The notes under the pieces: model-generated
What the model saw: only the letters and a program-made list of their open reading frames with translations
What the model was told of the DNA's origin: nothing
Databases searched by the model: none
Assembly (NCBI GenBank): GCA_016720775.1
Contig: JADKJX010000001.1
Location: forward strand, 1,545,294-1,609,293
Direction: 5' to 3'
DNA length: 64,000 bases
From: Chitinophagaceae bacterium
Lineage (GTDB): Bacteria; Bacteroidota; Bacteroidia; Chitinophagales; Chitinophagaceae
Part shown: positions 26,046 through 34,355 of the stretch, piece by piece
Layout: each line of letters begins with the position of its first letter
Position numbering within the stretch: the first letter of the stretch is position 1
Program-made: the position numbers and the translations under genes

Positions 26046-26570
26046 ATGGAAGATCTGCGATACCCGATCGGCAAGTATGTTGTTCAACCCTTCTCCGATA
26101 AACTGTGGCAGGAATGGCTGACCGATATAAAGAACATGCCTCAGCATTTAGAGAATGCCGTGCTTAACCTGGATGAAGCACAACTTAATACGCCGTACCG
26201 GGATGGTGGCTGGACCGTAAAGCAACTGGTTCACCATGTGGCCGACAGCCATATGAATGGGTACATACGTTTTAAGCTCGGACTTACCGAAACGAACCCG
26301 ACCATAAAACCATACGATGAGGCTGCATGGGCCGAAATGGCCGATACAAAGAACCTGCCTTCAAATATTTCTTTAACGATCCTGCACGCCGTGCATATCC
26401 GCTGGTACGAAGTATTGCGGAATATGAGCCGGGAAGACCTGGACAGAACGGTGTTTCACCCGGAGCATAAAAAGGAATTTACCCTCTGGGAATTTTTGGG
26501 ATTATATGCATGGCACAGCAGGCACCATGTGGCGCATGTAACGGCATTACGGGAGAGAATGAAATGGTGA
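26046..26570 (+). CDS. YfiT/DinB-family putative metal-dependent hydrolase or thiol transferase
   Basis: 174 residues from ATG 26046 (MEDLRYPIGKYVVQPF); the earlier start at 26019 would overlap the FKBP gene. Metal-ligand histidines occur in QLVHHVADSHMNGY and in YAWHSRHHVAHV, the pattern of the YfiT (BstA) branch of the DinB superfamily. In Bacillus this branch transfers bacillithiol; some other members are annotated as hydrolases. It starts 4 bases after the FKBP stop and is probably co-transcribed. Confidence 0.85.
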   Translation: MEDLRYPIGKYVVQPFSDKLWQEWLTDIKNMPQHLENAVLNLDEAQLNTPYRDGGWTVKQLVHHVADSHMNGYIRFKLGLTETNPTIKPYDEAAWAEMADTKNLPSNISLTILHAVHIRWYEVLRNMSREDLDRTVFHPEHKKEFTLWEFLGLYAWHSRHHVAHVTALRERMKW

Positions 26571-26606
26571 CGGTTAATCCGTACCAATTAACTAATTAAC
26601 GCTTGT

Positions 26607-27149
26607 ATGAACTGGAAAACACTTTCTTCAAAATACCTGAGCAGGCACATTTACTTCACCGCAAGGGAAGACCGTTGTGAAATGCCTGATGGAACAATTG
26701 TTGAGCAATACTTTGTGGTGGAGATGCCAACTTCAGTTTGTGTACTGGCATTGACCAAGGACGGAGAAGCGATCCTGGTAAAGCAATACCGCCATCCTGT
26801 TGAAGATACATTGCTGGAGTTACCGGGTGGCTTTGTCGACAAGGGCGAAACATCAGAAACAGCGATCAAAAGGGAACTGCTGGAAGAAACCGGGTATGAA
26901 CTTTCTGACTGTATTTTTTTGGCAAGGGTTACTGCAAATCCCGGGGTGCTTAACAACTACACAGACCTTTACCTGGCTACCGGCGGGATAAAAAGATCAA
27001 CACAGAAATTAGATTACAACGAGGAGATCGAAATTCAACTTACTCCACTGGAAGAAGTAAGGCAGATGCTGCTGAAAAATGAATTCAAACAGGCGCTTCA
27101 TACCAGCTGCCTGTTTTATGCTTTCAGCAAGTTAGATTCATTAAAATAA
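26607..27149 (+). CDS. Nudix hydrolase (ADP-ribose pyrophosphatase-like)
   Basis: 180 residues. The Nudix box is complete: GGFVDKGETSETAIKRELLE followed by ETGYE, fitting GX5EX7REUXEEXGU. The N-terminal YFVVEMPTSVCVLALTKDGE, then LVKQYRHPVEDTLLELPGG, resembles NudF-type ADP-ribose or nucleotide-sugar pyrophosphatases. The exact substrate is unknown. The 3' end overlaps the convergent folC gene by 9 bases. Confidence 0.9.
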   Translation: MNWKTLSSKYLSRHIYFTAREDRCEMPDGTIVEQYFVVEMPTSVCVLALTKDGEAILVKQYRHPVEDTLLELPGGFVDKGETSETAIKRELLEETGYELSDCIFLARVTANPGVLNNYTDLYLATGGIKRSTQKLDYNEEIEIQLTPLEEVRQMLLKNEFKQALHTSCLFYAFSKLDSLK

Positions 27150-28445
27150 AGAGACATCCACTTCCGCCACCAGGAACACACTTCCGCACACAACGATCAT
27201 TTCATCTTTGCCGGCATTCTTTACAGCATTTTTTACGGCGGAATTTACGTCATCAAAACTTTCGCCTGCAAGCCCGAAGTTTGCGGCCATTTGTTGTAAC
27301 GCTACATGCGGCATGGCTCTTGGTATGTGTGCATTGCTGAAATAATAGTTTGCATGTTTTGGCAAAAGAGACAGCACTTTGTTGATGTCTTTATCCTTTA
27401 CCATGCCCAAAACAAAATGAGTTGCAGACAACCGACTACCGACGACCGACAACTGCTGCAATAGTTGTTTAATACCGTCTTCATTATGTGCCACATCCAG
27501 CACAATGGTCGGGTCATTGCTGATCACATCCCACCTGCCGTGCAAGCCGGTCAATTTTTTTACATTGCTGAGCGCTGTTTTCTCCGCTTCATTTTTTATT
27601 ATAAAACCATTGGCCATCAATATGCCTTCGGCACAGAGCACCGCACATAAATTTTTTGCCTGGTACAACCCATTCAGGTCTAATTTGAATGATTCGGTTA
27701 TTTTATTGGTTGTATCTGTTACATCGCAGCAAAGTGACCGGGCGGTATATTCAATATTGGAAACAGCATATTCATCCCCGGCAAAATGAATGGGTGCATT
27801 CACATCCTTTGCCTTGCTGATGAAAATATTTTTGGTTCCTGGTAAGTACTCACTGATAATAACGGGCACCCCGGGTTTGATGATGCCTGCTTTTTCGGCA
27901 GCGATCTCTTCTAAAGAATTGCCCAGTATGTTCATGTGATCGTACCCAATGTTGGTAATGATCGAAAGAACGGGTGTGATTATGTTCGTGCTGTCCAGCC
28001 TTCCCCCAAGCCCGGTTTCAATTACGGCAATGTCAACCTTTTGTTTTTCAAAATACTCAAAAGCCATTGCCACGGTAAGTTCAAAAAAAGAAGGCTCAAT
28101 CTCATCCGAGATCTTTTTTGTCCGTTCCACAAAATCAACCACAAATTCTTCGCTGACCATCCTGCCATTGATCTTAATGCGCTCCCGGAAATCTTTTAGA
28201 TGCGGAGAAGTGTACAGGCCTGTTTTATAGCCTGCCTGCTGCAGTATGGCAGCCAGCATGTGGCTGGTACTTCCTTTGCCGTTTGTACCGGCAATATGTA
28301 TGCTTTTGAATTTTGTTTGCGGATCATCCAGTACTTTACAGAGTGCAATGGTATTGTGCAGGTCTTTTTTGTATGCAGCAGCACCAATGCGGCTGAACAT
28401 GGGGAGCTGTGTATATAAATGATCAATGGTCTGCTGATAATTCAT
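27141..28445 (-). CDS. folC: Folylpolyglutamate synthase / dihydrofolate synthase
   Basis: 434 residues from ATG 28445 (a GTG two codons earlier is less likely). The ATP loop is HIAGTNGKGSTSHML, followed by GLYTSPHLKDFRERI and TGLGGRLDSTNII, all Mur-ligase/FolC signatures. The C-terminal domain includes VLDVAHNEDGIKQLL. It adds glutamate to dihydropteroate and to folates. It lies 48 bases downstream of the TonB-like gene on the same strand. Confidence 0.95.
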   Translation of the reverse strand: MNYQQTIDHLYTQLPMFSRIGAAAYKKDLHNTIALCKVLDDPQTKFKSIHIAGTNGKGSTSHMLAAILQQAGYKTGLYTSPHLKDFRERIKINGRMVSEEFVVDFVERTKKISDEIEPSFFELTVAMAFEYFEKQKVDIAVIETGLGGRLDSTNIITPVLSIITNIGYDHMNILGNSLEEIAAEKAGIIKPGVPVIISEYLPGTKNIFISKAKDVNAPIHFAGDEYAVSNIEYTARSLCCDVTDTTNKITESFKLDLNGLYQAKNLCAVLCAEGILMANGFIIKNEAEKTALSNVKKLTGLHGRWDVISNDPTIVLDVAHNEDGIKQLLQQLSVVGSRLSATHFVLGMVKDKDINKVLSLLPKHANYYFSNAHIPRAMPHVALQQMAANFGLAGESFDDVNSAVKNAVKNAGKDEMIVVCGSVFLVAEVDVSLF

Positions 28446-28493
28446 CAGCACAAATATATGGCATAAGCCAGGATGGAAATAAACAGGAAATGA

Positions 28494-29315
28494 TTACTGC
28501 TCCCTGAAGTTGAACGGGACCGTTACGACTGATTCATGATCTGATTTATTGAATTCGATATTTGGGAGGTAACCTCTAATTGCATTGGCATATTTTGGAT
28601 CAGCACTTGTTGAACCTTTATCAAAAGTTACAAATGTTCCCCTTCCTGCCGGTGAAACTTTTATGATGGCGTTGATAGTAGCCCTGGGGAGGTCACCCAT
28701 GAAAATATAATTGTTTACGATCTGGCGATCGCCTTTTGAAACACGCAATCCACTACCACCTGTTTTTCCCCCGGGAGTATTTCCATAACTATCCGGTTTG
28801 CCATTCGGGCTTCCTGCATCGCCTTTACCATTGGGATTATTTCCCTGCATCTTGTAACCATTATCTTCTGTTGCGCCATTTCCCTTGCCGGTAGGTGGTC
28901 CGCCGTAACCAGCAATTTTTGGTTTTTGTGGTTTGGGTTCAGGCTTGGTAACAACCGGCGTTGGTTCTTTGACTTTTACGTTTGTCTTTACCGGTGTTTT
29001 AACCGGAGCCGATTCTTTGTCAGCAAGGTCATCTGTCTTTGTATCTTCTACAGCCGGCGTTTTTACTGCAGCGGCTTTGGGTTGTTCTGCATTTTCTTCG
29101 CCGGGAGATTTTTCACCCTTTACCAATGGCTGTACTTCACCATAGCCTTCTGCATTATTGCCGAGGTTGATCTCGATCAGTTCCTGTACAATGGAAGGAG
29201 GGGTATGCTGATGTGTCCATGAAATGAGGAAGGCCAGTAAAAGCAATGTACCACAGATGATAGCTGTGTATAAAAATGCTTTCCGGTTTTTTTCTGTTTC
29301 AAATGTTGCTGACAT
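28494..29315 (-). CDS. TonB-like energy transducer (single-pass, periplasmic linker)
   Basis: 273 residues from ATG 29315 (MSATFETEKNRKAF). One transmembrane helix follows (FLYTAIICGTLLLLAFLIS). Next comes a linker rich in Pro, Lys, Glu and Val (KTPVKTNVKVKEPTPVVTKP), then a Gly/Asn-rich stretch with repeated GKG and PNGK, and a C-terminal ~75-residue domain (DLPRATINAIIKVSPAGRGT) with the layout of TonB-type domains. It likely transmits inner membrane energy to outer membrane transporters, although no exbB or exbD lies in the window. folC follows it. Confidence 0.7.
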   Translation of the reverse strand: MSATFETEKNRKAFLYTAIICGTLLLLAFLISWTHQHTPPSIVQELIEINLGNNAEGYGEVQPLVKGEKSPGEENAEQPKAAAVKTPAVEDTKTDDLADKESAPVKTPVKTNVKVKEPTPVVTKPEPKPQKPKIAGYGGPPTGKGNGATEDNGYKMQGNNPNGKGDAGSPNGKPDSYGNTPGGKTGGSGLRVSKGDRQIVNNYIFMGDLPRATINAIIKVSPAGRGTFVTFDKGSTSADPKYANAIRGYLPNIEFNKSDHESVVTVPFNFREQ

Positions 29316-29575
29316 AATGCTGGTATACATCTCAAAGTTATTTAATTACCGGCAAACGATGCAATACCATGCCGTATTTAATGATGATTGTTAAGGTTTT
29401 AACAATTTCAAAACTTCGTTATCAACCGGTCTGAAAAAAATCTTCTTGACATTGGCAGGGATTCACCGTACTTTTCTTGAGGCTTTATAACTGCAAAGGC
29501 ATTTCTTCATGCGTCACCAGGTACCCTGCCTGCTTCTTTAACTGATCATTCACCGGCCTGCTTAAATTCTTTATT

Positions 29576-31128
29576 ATGAAACAAAACTATCTGTTGTTTG
29601 TCATTTTATTTTTTGGCGCCTTTCATTTTGCTTCTGCCCAAACAATCTCCTCGCAAAAGGGGCTCACCACAGCTGTATTTAATTTGCCTGAAGGAACCAT
29701 CACTGTTTACCTGCCCGACGATATCAGGCCCGGGGATAATATCTCCGGAACCGTGCTGGCCATTGCTTCCGGTAAGAATTCAAGGCAGGTTGGCAAAAAT
29801 CTTTCGGCGTTAAAAAAATATGCGGTTGAATTTGATGGACAAAAATTTCCTGTTTCAAATACTGCCAGTCATGTTCAGTATAAAATGAGTTCCGGCAAAC
29901 CCCTGCAACGGTTTTTGAGTATAATAAACAGTGAGGGAGTTAATGCAGGAGAAGTGGGCATTAAGTGTCCTTATACTACCGAGACCAGGTCAATGACTGG
30001 CTGCAACATTCCCTCACATGCGTTGACTGCAGCGCCATTAAAAATAAATGGCCCGTTCGATGGGAACAGCAGTAATACTACTTGCAATATCAGCGGCAAA
30101 GAAGCAGAAGTATTGGCTGAGTCGCCCCGGCAGTGCATTATCCAATTCCCCGAAAATGCTTCCGGCAGGCAAACGATGGAACTGCAGGAAGCCAATCAGC
30201 AAAAATGTACCAGGAGCATATCGGGTGTTGACCTGCATGTGTCAACAGGAAAATTAAGTCTGCGGAGAGGCGAAAAAACGGTTATTCATGTGCAGGTTAC
30301 CGGACTTCAAAATCTGCCCGATACGGCAAAACTTACGCTGACAAATATGTCTGTTGATGTTGTAGCGATGCAGCCTTCCAATAACTTTCTTGTTTTACTT
30401 GTTCCCGATAGTGTAGCTGCAGGTAATTACGAAAACAGTTTTGATGTGCAGAGTATCAAGCCCGGGGGTTTTACTATAAATGTAAATCTTGATCTGCCTC
30501 AACAAGCACCAATGTATGCAAGCGTGAATACGGGTGTTGAGCCGCCACCTATCTATGCTGATAATAAAGGCGGAGTAGAACTGCATCCGTTGAAAGTTGA
30601 CGGGCTGAAGAACGGGATGTCGGATGCATTTAAAAAAGCAGTGATAGAAATAACCGGCAACCGGGCAACCAAATATCCCGAGCTGGATGGCGGCGGCAGT
30701 TGCCTTACCTGTATACAGAGTATGCTGGATGAAGGCAAAGTTGCATTGGTAGGAGAGATCGGGAAGATACTGATGGAGCATTATGTTGACCTGTTGGTAG
30801 CGGTACGGGTGGAGCATTGGCTTGGATAAAAGACAAATACGATAAACTGGATAAAGCCGGCGATATCGCTGATGCGATTGCAGATGCAGTGAAGAAAGGC
30901 GAGATACAGGTGGTGGAGTTCCCGGAAAAGATGTGTGGCTACTGCCTGGTATCGGCGATTGGTTTTTATGATGCAAAGACACAATGCATGGATGCATTCT
31001 TTTACTGCAAGGGTTCAAAAATGTGCTGCACGCATTCGCTTACGATCATTCACCTGAAATACTGTGTAGGGGATGATGGTTTCAAGAAAGCGGAAGCAGG
31101 ATTGAATATAGATGTGATCAGCAGGTAA
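29576..31128 (+). CDS. Secreted protein of unknown function with Cys-rich C-terminus (frameshifted)
   Basis: A signal peptide (MKQNYLLFVILFFGAFHFA, then SAQT) opens the first frame, which stops at 30829. A second frame ending at 31128 continues without a gap: restoring one base near 30797-30800 joins MEHYVDLLV to SGTGGALAWIKDKYDKLDKA. The joined product is about 517 residues. The middle has Ig-like beta segments (LRRGEKTVIHVQVTGLQNLP). The C-terminal ~90 residues contain eight cysteines in MCGYCLVSAIGF, TQCMDAFFYCKG and MCCTHSL. I recognise no family. It is convergent with yggS. Confidence 0.6.
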
Positions 31129-31134
31129 AATAAT

Positions 31135-31800
31135 TTATCGGGAACCAAAAAGCAGGCTCCCGATCCTGACCATATTGCTGCCTTCTTCCAGTGCGATCTT
31201 GTAATCGGCGCTCATGCCCATGCTCAAAATTTTGAATTTTGAATTTTGAATTTTGAATTCAGAACCTGTTTTGTCGAAAAGGCTTTTTAAATATTTGAAT
31301 TCGCTTCCTACTAAATCAATATTGTCTGAGAAAGAAGCCATTCCCATCAGGCCGGATATATGTATACCGGTTAATTCATTAATTGGATTATTTCGCAGCA
31401 ATTCATCTAATTCGTTTTCATCTAATCCAAACTTGGTTTCTTCTTTAGCAATGTAAACCTGCAGCAGGCAATCGATCACCCGGTTATTCTTTGCAGCCTG
31501 TTTGTTTATTTCCTTTAAGAGGTTATAGCTATCCACGCCATGAATGAGGTGAATGAACGGTGCAATGTATTTTACCTTGTTGCTCTGAAGATGACCGATG
31601 AAATGCCAGCGGATGTCTTTGGGAAGTTGCTCCTGTTTTTGTGTAAGTTCCTGTACGTAGTTCTCGCCAAAGTCACGGTGGCCGAGGTTGTAGAGTTCAA
31701 GAATGTCTTCGGCGGGTTTTGTTTTGGAAACGGCAACCAACGTGGCTTTGCCATTCAGCTCAGTAATTATCTGCTGGTATTTTTCTTTATTGACGCTCAT
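31135..31800 (-). CDS. YggS-family pyridoxal-phosphate homeostasis protein
   Basis: 221 residues from ATG 31800 (MSVNKEKYQQIITEL); the longer frame to 31875 is repeat-derived. PLP-binding lysine segment: LVAVSKTKPAEDI. Also RDFGENYVQEL, RWHFIGHLQSNKVKYI and LSMGMSADYKIALEEGSNMV, the family signature. It buffers PLP and affects amino acid pools. Residues around KTGSEFKIQNSKFKIL are encoded by an AATTTTG tandem repeat that lengthens a surface loop. Confidence 0.93.
   Translation of the reverse strand: MSVNKEKYQQIITELNGKATLVAVSKTKPAEDILELYNLGHRDFGENYVQELTQKQEQLPKDIRWHFIGHLQSNKVKYIAPFIHLIHGVDSYNLLKEINKQAAKNNRVIDCLLQVYIAKEETKFGLDENELDELLRNNPINELTGIHISGLMGMASFSDNIDLVGSEFKYLKSLFDKTGSEFKIQNSKFKILSMGMSADYKIALEEGSNMVRIGSLLFGSR
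31226..31260. repeat. Heptamer tandem repeat (GAATTTT) inside yggS
   Basis: About four copies of GAATTTT lie within the yggS coding sequence and encode the loop EFKIQNSKFKI. The same AT-rich style of repeat is otherwise an intergenic feature in this lineage. Confidence 0.75.
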
Positions 31801-31842
31801 GGCCTCACCTCCCAACCTCCTCTCCAAAAGAGAGGAGGCGGT
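31801..31842. repeat. Palindrome CCTCCTCTCcaaaaGAGAGGAGG upstream of yggS
   Basis: CCTCCTCTC and GAGAGGAGG form a 9-bp perfect stem around a short A-rich loop (31817-31839), preceded by CCTCACCTCCCAA. It ends next to the yggS ATG and belongs to the G/C-run palindromes seen at 31960-31988, 41712-41736 and in the arginine operon. Confidence 0.65.
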
Positions 31843-31959
31843 ACATTTAACATGGTTAAACATTTGATCTTCCACATCGTCATTAATACTTTTTGCATCA
31901 ATTAAGCAAAGCGTAAATCACTTTGCAAAACACAACCTTCGCAGCAATCTCCGGGATTT

Positions 31960-31988
31960 CCTCCCCCTTTGGGGGAGATAGAGGGGGC
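31960..31988. repeat. CTCCCCC-TTT-GGGGGAG palindrome at the end of the acyl-CoA dehydrogenase gene
   Basis: CTCCCCCTTTGGGGGAG followed by ATAGAGGGGGCC abuts the stop codon of the acyl-CoA dehydrogenase gene at 31989. It is the same type of palindrome as the copies in mtaB and the arg genes, and might also act as its terminator. Confidence 0.65.
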
Positions 31989-33143
31989 CTATTTTAATAT
32001 CGAACGGCTGATAACGATCCGCTGCACCTCACTGGTCCCCTCATATATCTGCGTGATCTTGGCATCTCTCATCAACCGTTCAACGTGGTATTCTTTTACA
32101 AACCCGTAACCACCGTGTATCTGTACAGCTTCGGTTGCCGTCCACATGGCGGTTTCACTGGCAAAAACTTTGGCCATGCTGCTGCTTAAGGTATAATCAA
32201 TTTTTTCATCTTTTTCCCAGGCAGCTTTCAGGCATAGCAATCTTGCTGCTTCAATTCTTGTTGCCATATCAGCCAGTTTGAACTGGATGATCTGGTGGTT
32301 CATGATCTCGGTGCCGAAGGCTTTGCGTTGTTTGCTGTACCCAAGTGCAAGTTCATAAGCGCCACTTGCTATGCCCAGTGCCTGCGATGCAATCCCGATC
32401 CTTCCACCTGACAATGTCTTCATGGCGAACTTAAAACCGAAACCATCTTCACCGATCCTGTTTTCTTTTGGCACTTTTACGTCGTTAAATAAAATGCTGT
32501 GCGTATCGCTTCCACGAATACCGAGTTTATTTTCTTTAGCACCTACTGCAACGCCGGGCCAGTTCTTTTCTACAATGAATGCATTGATGCCCCGGCTTCC
32601 TTTGCTTACATCTGTCTGGGCAATTACCAGGTAAACACTGGCACTGTTGCCATTGGTTATCCAGTTCTTGGTTCCATTCAGTAAATAATGATCGCCTTTG
32701 TCTTCCGCAGTAGTTCTTTGTGAAGTGGCATCACTGCCTGCTTCGGGTTCACTCAGCAAAAAGGCACCGATGTATAATTCACCGTCTTTCTTTCCCTGTG
32801 CAAGGGGAGTCAGGTATTTGATTTTTTGATCTTCACTTCCATATTCCTGCAGGCCATAACAAACCAGGCTGTTGTTCACACTCATGCAAACGCTCACGCT
32901 GGCGTCTATCTTGCTGATCTCTTCCATGGCCAGTACATAGCTTACCGTATCCATACCGCTGCCGCCATATTCGGGTTTCACCATCATGCCCATAAAACCG
33001 AGGTCGGCTAATTTTTCGATCTGTTCTTTTGGAAATTTCTGGTGTTCATCTCTCTCTATTACCCCGGGAAGGCATTCATTTACGGCAAAATCCTTCGCCG
33101 CCTGTTTGATCATTAATTGTTCTTCAGTTAGTTGAAACAGCAT
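31989..33143 (-). CDS. Acyl-CoA dehydrogenase (short/medium-chain type)
   Basis: 384 residues from ATG 33143 (MLFQLTEEQLMIKQAAKDFA). Signature segments: GAFLLSEPEAGSDATSQRT, NGTKNWITNGNSASVYLVIA and the C-terminal IYEGTSEVQRIVISRSIL. The catalytic glutamate of this class lies in QIYEG. It oxidises an acyl-CoA to the 2,3-enoyl-CoA with FAD and passes electrons to ETF. The chain length cannot be inferred. Confidence 0.95.
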   Translation of the reverse strand: MLFQLTEEQLMIKQAAKDFAVNECLPGVIERDEHQKFPKEQIEKLADLGFMGMMVKPEYGGSGMDTVSYVLAMEEISKIDASVSVCMSVNNSLVCYGLQEYGSEDQKIKYLTPLAQGKKDGELYIGAFLLSEPEAGSDATSQRTTAEDKGDHYLLNGTKNWITNGNSASVYLVIAQTDVSKGSRGINAFIVEKNWPGVAVGAKENKLGIRGSDTHSILFNDVKVPKENRIGEDGFGFKFAMKTLSGGRIGIASQALGIASGAYELALGYSKQRKAFGTEIMNHQIIQFKLADMATRIEAARLLCLKAAWEKDEKIDYTLSSSMAKVFASETAMWTATEAVQIHGGYGFVKEYHVERLMRDAKITQIYEGTSEVQRIVISRSILK

Positions 33144-33179
33144 ATGCAATGGTTTTAAATCAGGTGCAAAAATAAGGGT

Positions 33180-33827
33180 TTATTGCCCTGTATTTTCAGC
33201 AATTATCCGGGTAAATAATTCCCGGCTGATCATGCCGGCGCCGAGGCTTTCGAGGTGTTCGGTATATACCTGGCAGTCTATCAGCTGCAGGTCTTCTTTT
33301 TGTAAATGCTGTACGTAATTTATGAAGGCAAATTTGCTGGCATTGGTTTCCTTGCTGAACATGCTTTCGCCAAAAAAGATATTGCCAAGCCTTATTCCAT
33401 ACAACCCGCCCACCAATTTCCCATCCATCCATGCTTCGGCACTGTGGGCATATCCTTTTTCATGCAACAAGGTATAGGCTGTTTGTACGGCCGGGGATAT
33501 CCATGTTCCATCTTGCCCTTTTCGTGTAATGGCTTTGCAATTTTGTATCACCTGCGTAAATGCCCTGTTAATGGTAAAGCGGAATTTGCCGTTGTTCAAA
33601 ACAGTTCTCATGCTGCTGCTCACTCTTAATCGGGCGGGATATAAAACAAAACGGGGGTCGGGGCTCCACCAGCAGATGGGTTCATCTTCATTGTACCAGG
33701 GAAAGATCCCTTTCCGGTAGGCAAGTAATAACCGTTCTGTGCTTAAATCGCCGCCAATGGCAAGCAATCCGTCTTCATCTGCCATTTCTACGGGAGGGAA
33801 TATGAGTTCATCGTTTAACAGGAACAT
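33180..33827 (-). CDS. aat: Leucyl/phenylalanyl-tRNA-protein transferase
   Basis: 216 residues from ATG 33827 (MFLLNDELIFPPVEMADEDG). A longer frame to 33974 encodes repeat-like sequence and is rejected. Seen: LLAIGGDLSTERLLLAYRKG, IFPWYNEDEPICWWSPDPR, WISPAVQTAYTLLHEKGYAH and SMFSKETNASKFAF, all Aat hallmarks. It attaches Leu or Phe to N-terminal Arg/Lys, creating N-degrons. clpS, the receptor for such degrons, is the next gene upstream on the same strand. Confidence 0.95.
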   Translation of the reverse strand: MFLLNDELIFPPVEMADEDGLLAIGGDLSTERLLLAYRKGIFPWYNEDEPICWWSPDPRFVLYPARLRVSSSMRTVLNNGKFRFTINRAFTQVIQNCKAITRKGQDGTWISPAVQTAYTLLHEKGYAHSAEAWMDGKLVGGLYGIRLGNIFFGESMFSKETNASKFAFINYVQHLQKEDLQLIDCQVYTEHLESLGAGMISRELFTRIIAENTGQ

Positions 33828-33874
33828 GTTTAAAGGTAAAAGAAAAACAGGAACAGCTGCGCTGTTATCAGGTT

Positions 33875-33953
33875 GCCACAGAGGCGCAGAAGCAAAGAAT
33901 TGTAGTCTGACAGAAACACTAGTGAATTTTTTGTGTTTCCGTGTCTCTGTGGC
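33875..33953. repeat. Nested inverted repeat (GCCACAGAGGC ... GTCTCTGTGGC)
   Basis: In the clpS-aat spacer, GCCACAGAGGC (33875-33885) faces GTCTCTGTGGC (33943-33953), and AGAAACAC (33912-33919) faces GTGTTTC (33933-33939). It is a long imperfect palindrome of the same style as 3959-4050 and 42367-42450. Confidence 0.65.
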
Positions 33954-33991
33954 AATACAATTTGCCGAAGGCAAAACAATGTGGCAGAAAA

Positions 33992-34288
33992 TTAATTGGC
34001 AATTACTTCAATGGTAGCATTGATGCCCCTTTCGGTAATGGCATCGCATTGAGGTTTCAACAGGTCGTAGCTGCCTTCTTTAACGGCGTATTTTCCTTTT
34101 GAATCGATGATGATGGCGCATTGTTCGGCCTGCTCCTGGGTATGCCCGCAGATCTTTATCAATGTTTCGATCACCCATTCAAACGTATTTACGTCATCAT
34201 TCCATACGATGAGGGTACAGAAATCATCCAGTGAAGTAAGCAGATCGTTCTGCTCGTAAAGTTTTGTATTTGCGTTTGGAGACATCAT
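33992..34288 (-). CDS. clpS: ATP-dependent Clp protease adaptor ClpS
   Basis: 98 residues. The N-terminus is flexible, followed by the ClpS core: LIVWNDDVNTFEWVIETLIK (N-degron pocket region with the paired Asp), then CGHTQEQAEQCAIIIDSKGK and YAVKEGSYD. It delivers N-degron substrates to ClpAP. It is the neighbour of aat, so two parts of the N-degron pathway are encoded side by side. Confidence 0.93.
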   Translation of the reverse strand: MMSPNANTKLYEQNDLLTSLDDFCTLIVWNDDVNTFEWVIETLIKICGHTQEQAEQCAIIIDSKGKYAVKEGSYDLLKPQCDAITERGINATIEVIAN

Positions 34289-34355
34289 AACTCAACGCAA
34301 AAATAAGGTGAAAAGACGATAAAACCGACGCCGGTAATTGCCTTTATTTCAGCTG

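Noticed and set aside
30395..31018. 207-codon minus-strand ORF
   Set aside because: Antisense to the secreted Cys-rich protein, whose signal peptide and continuous domains are more convincing.
33828..33974. N-terminal extension of aat
   Set aside because: Encoded by the palindromic repeat of the clpS-aat spacer; the family starts at ATG 33827.
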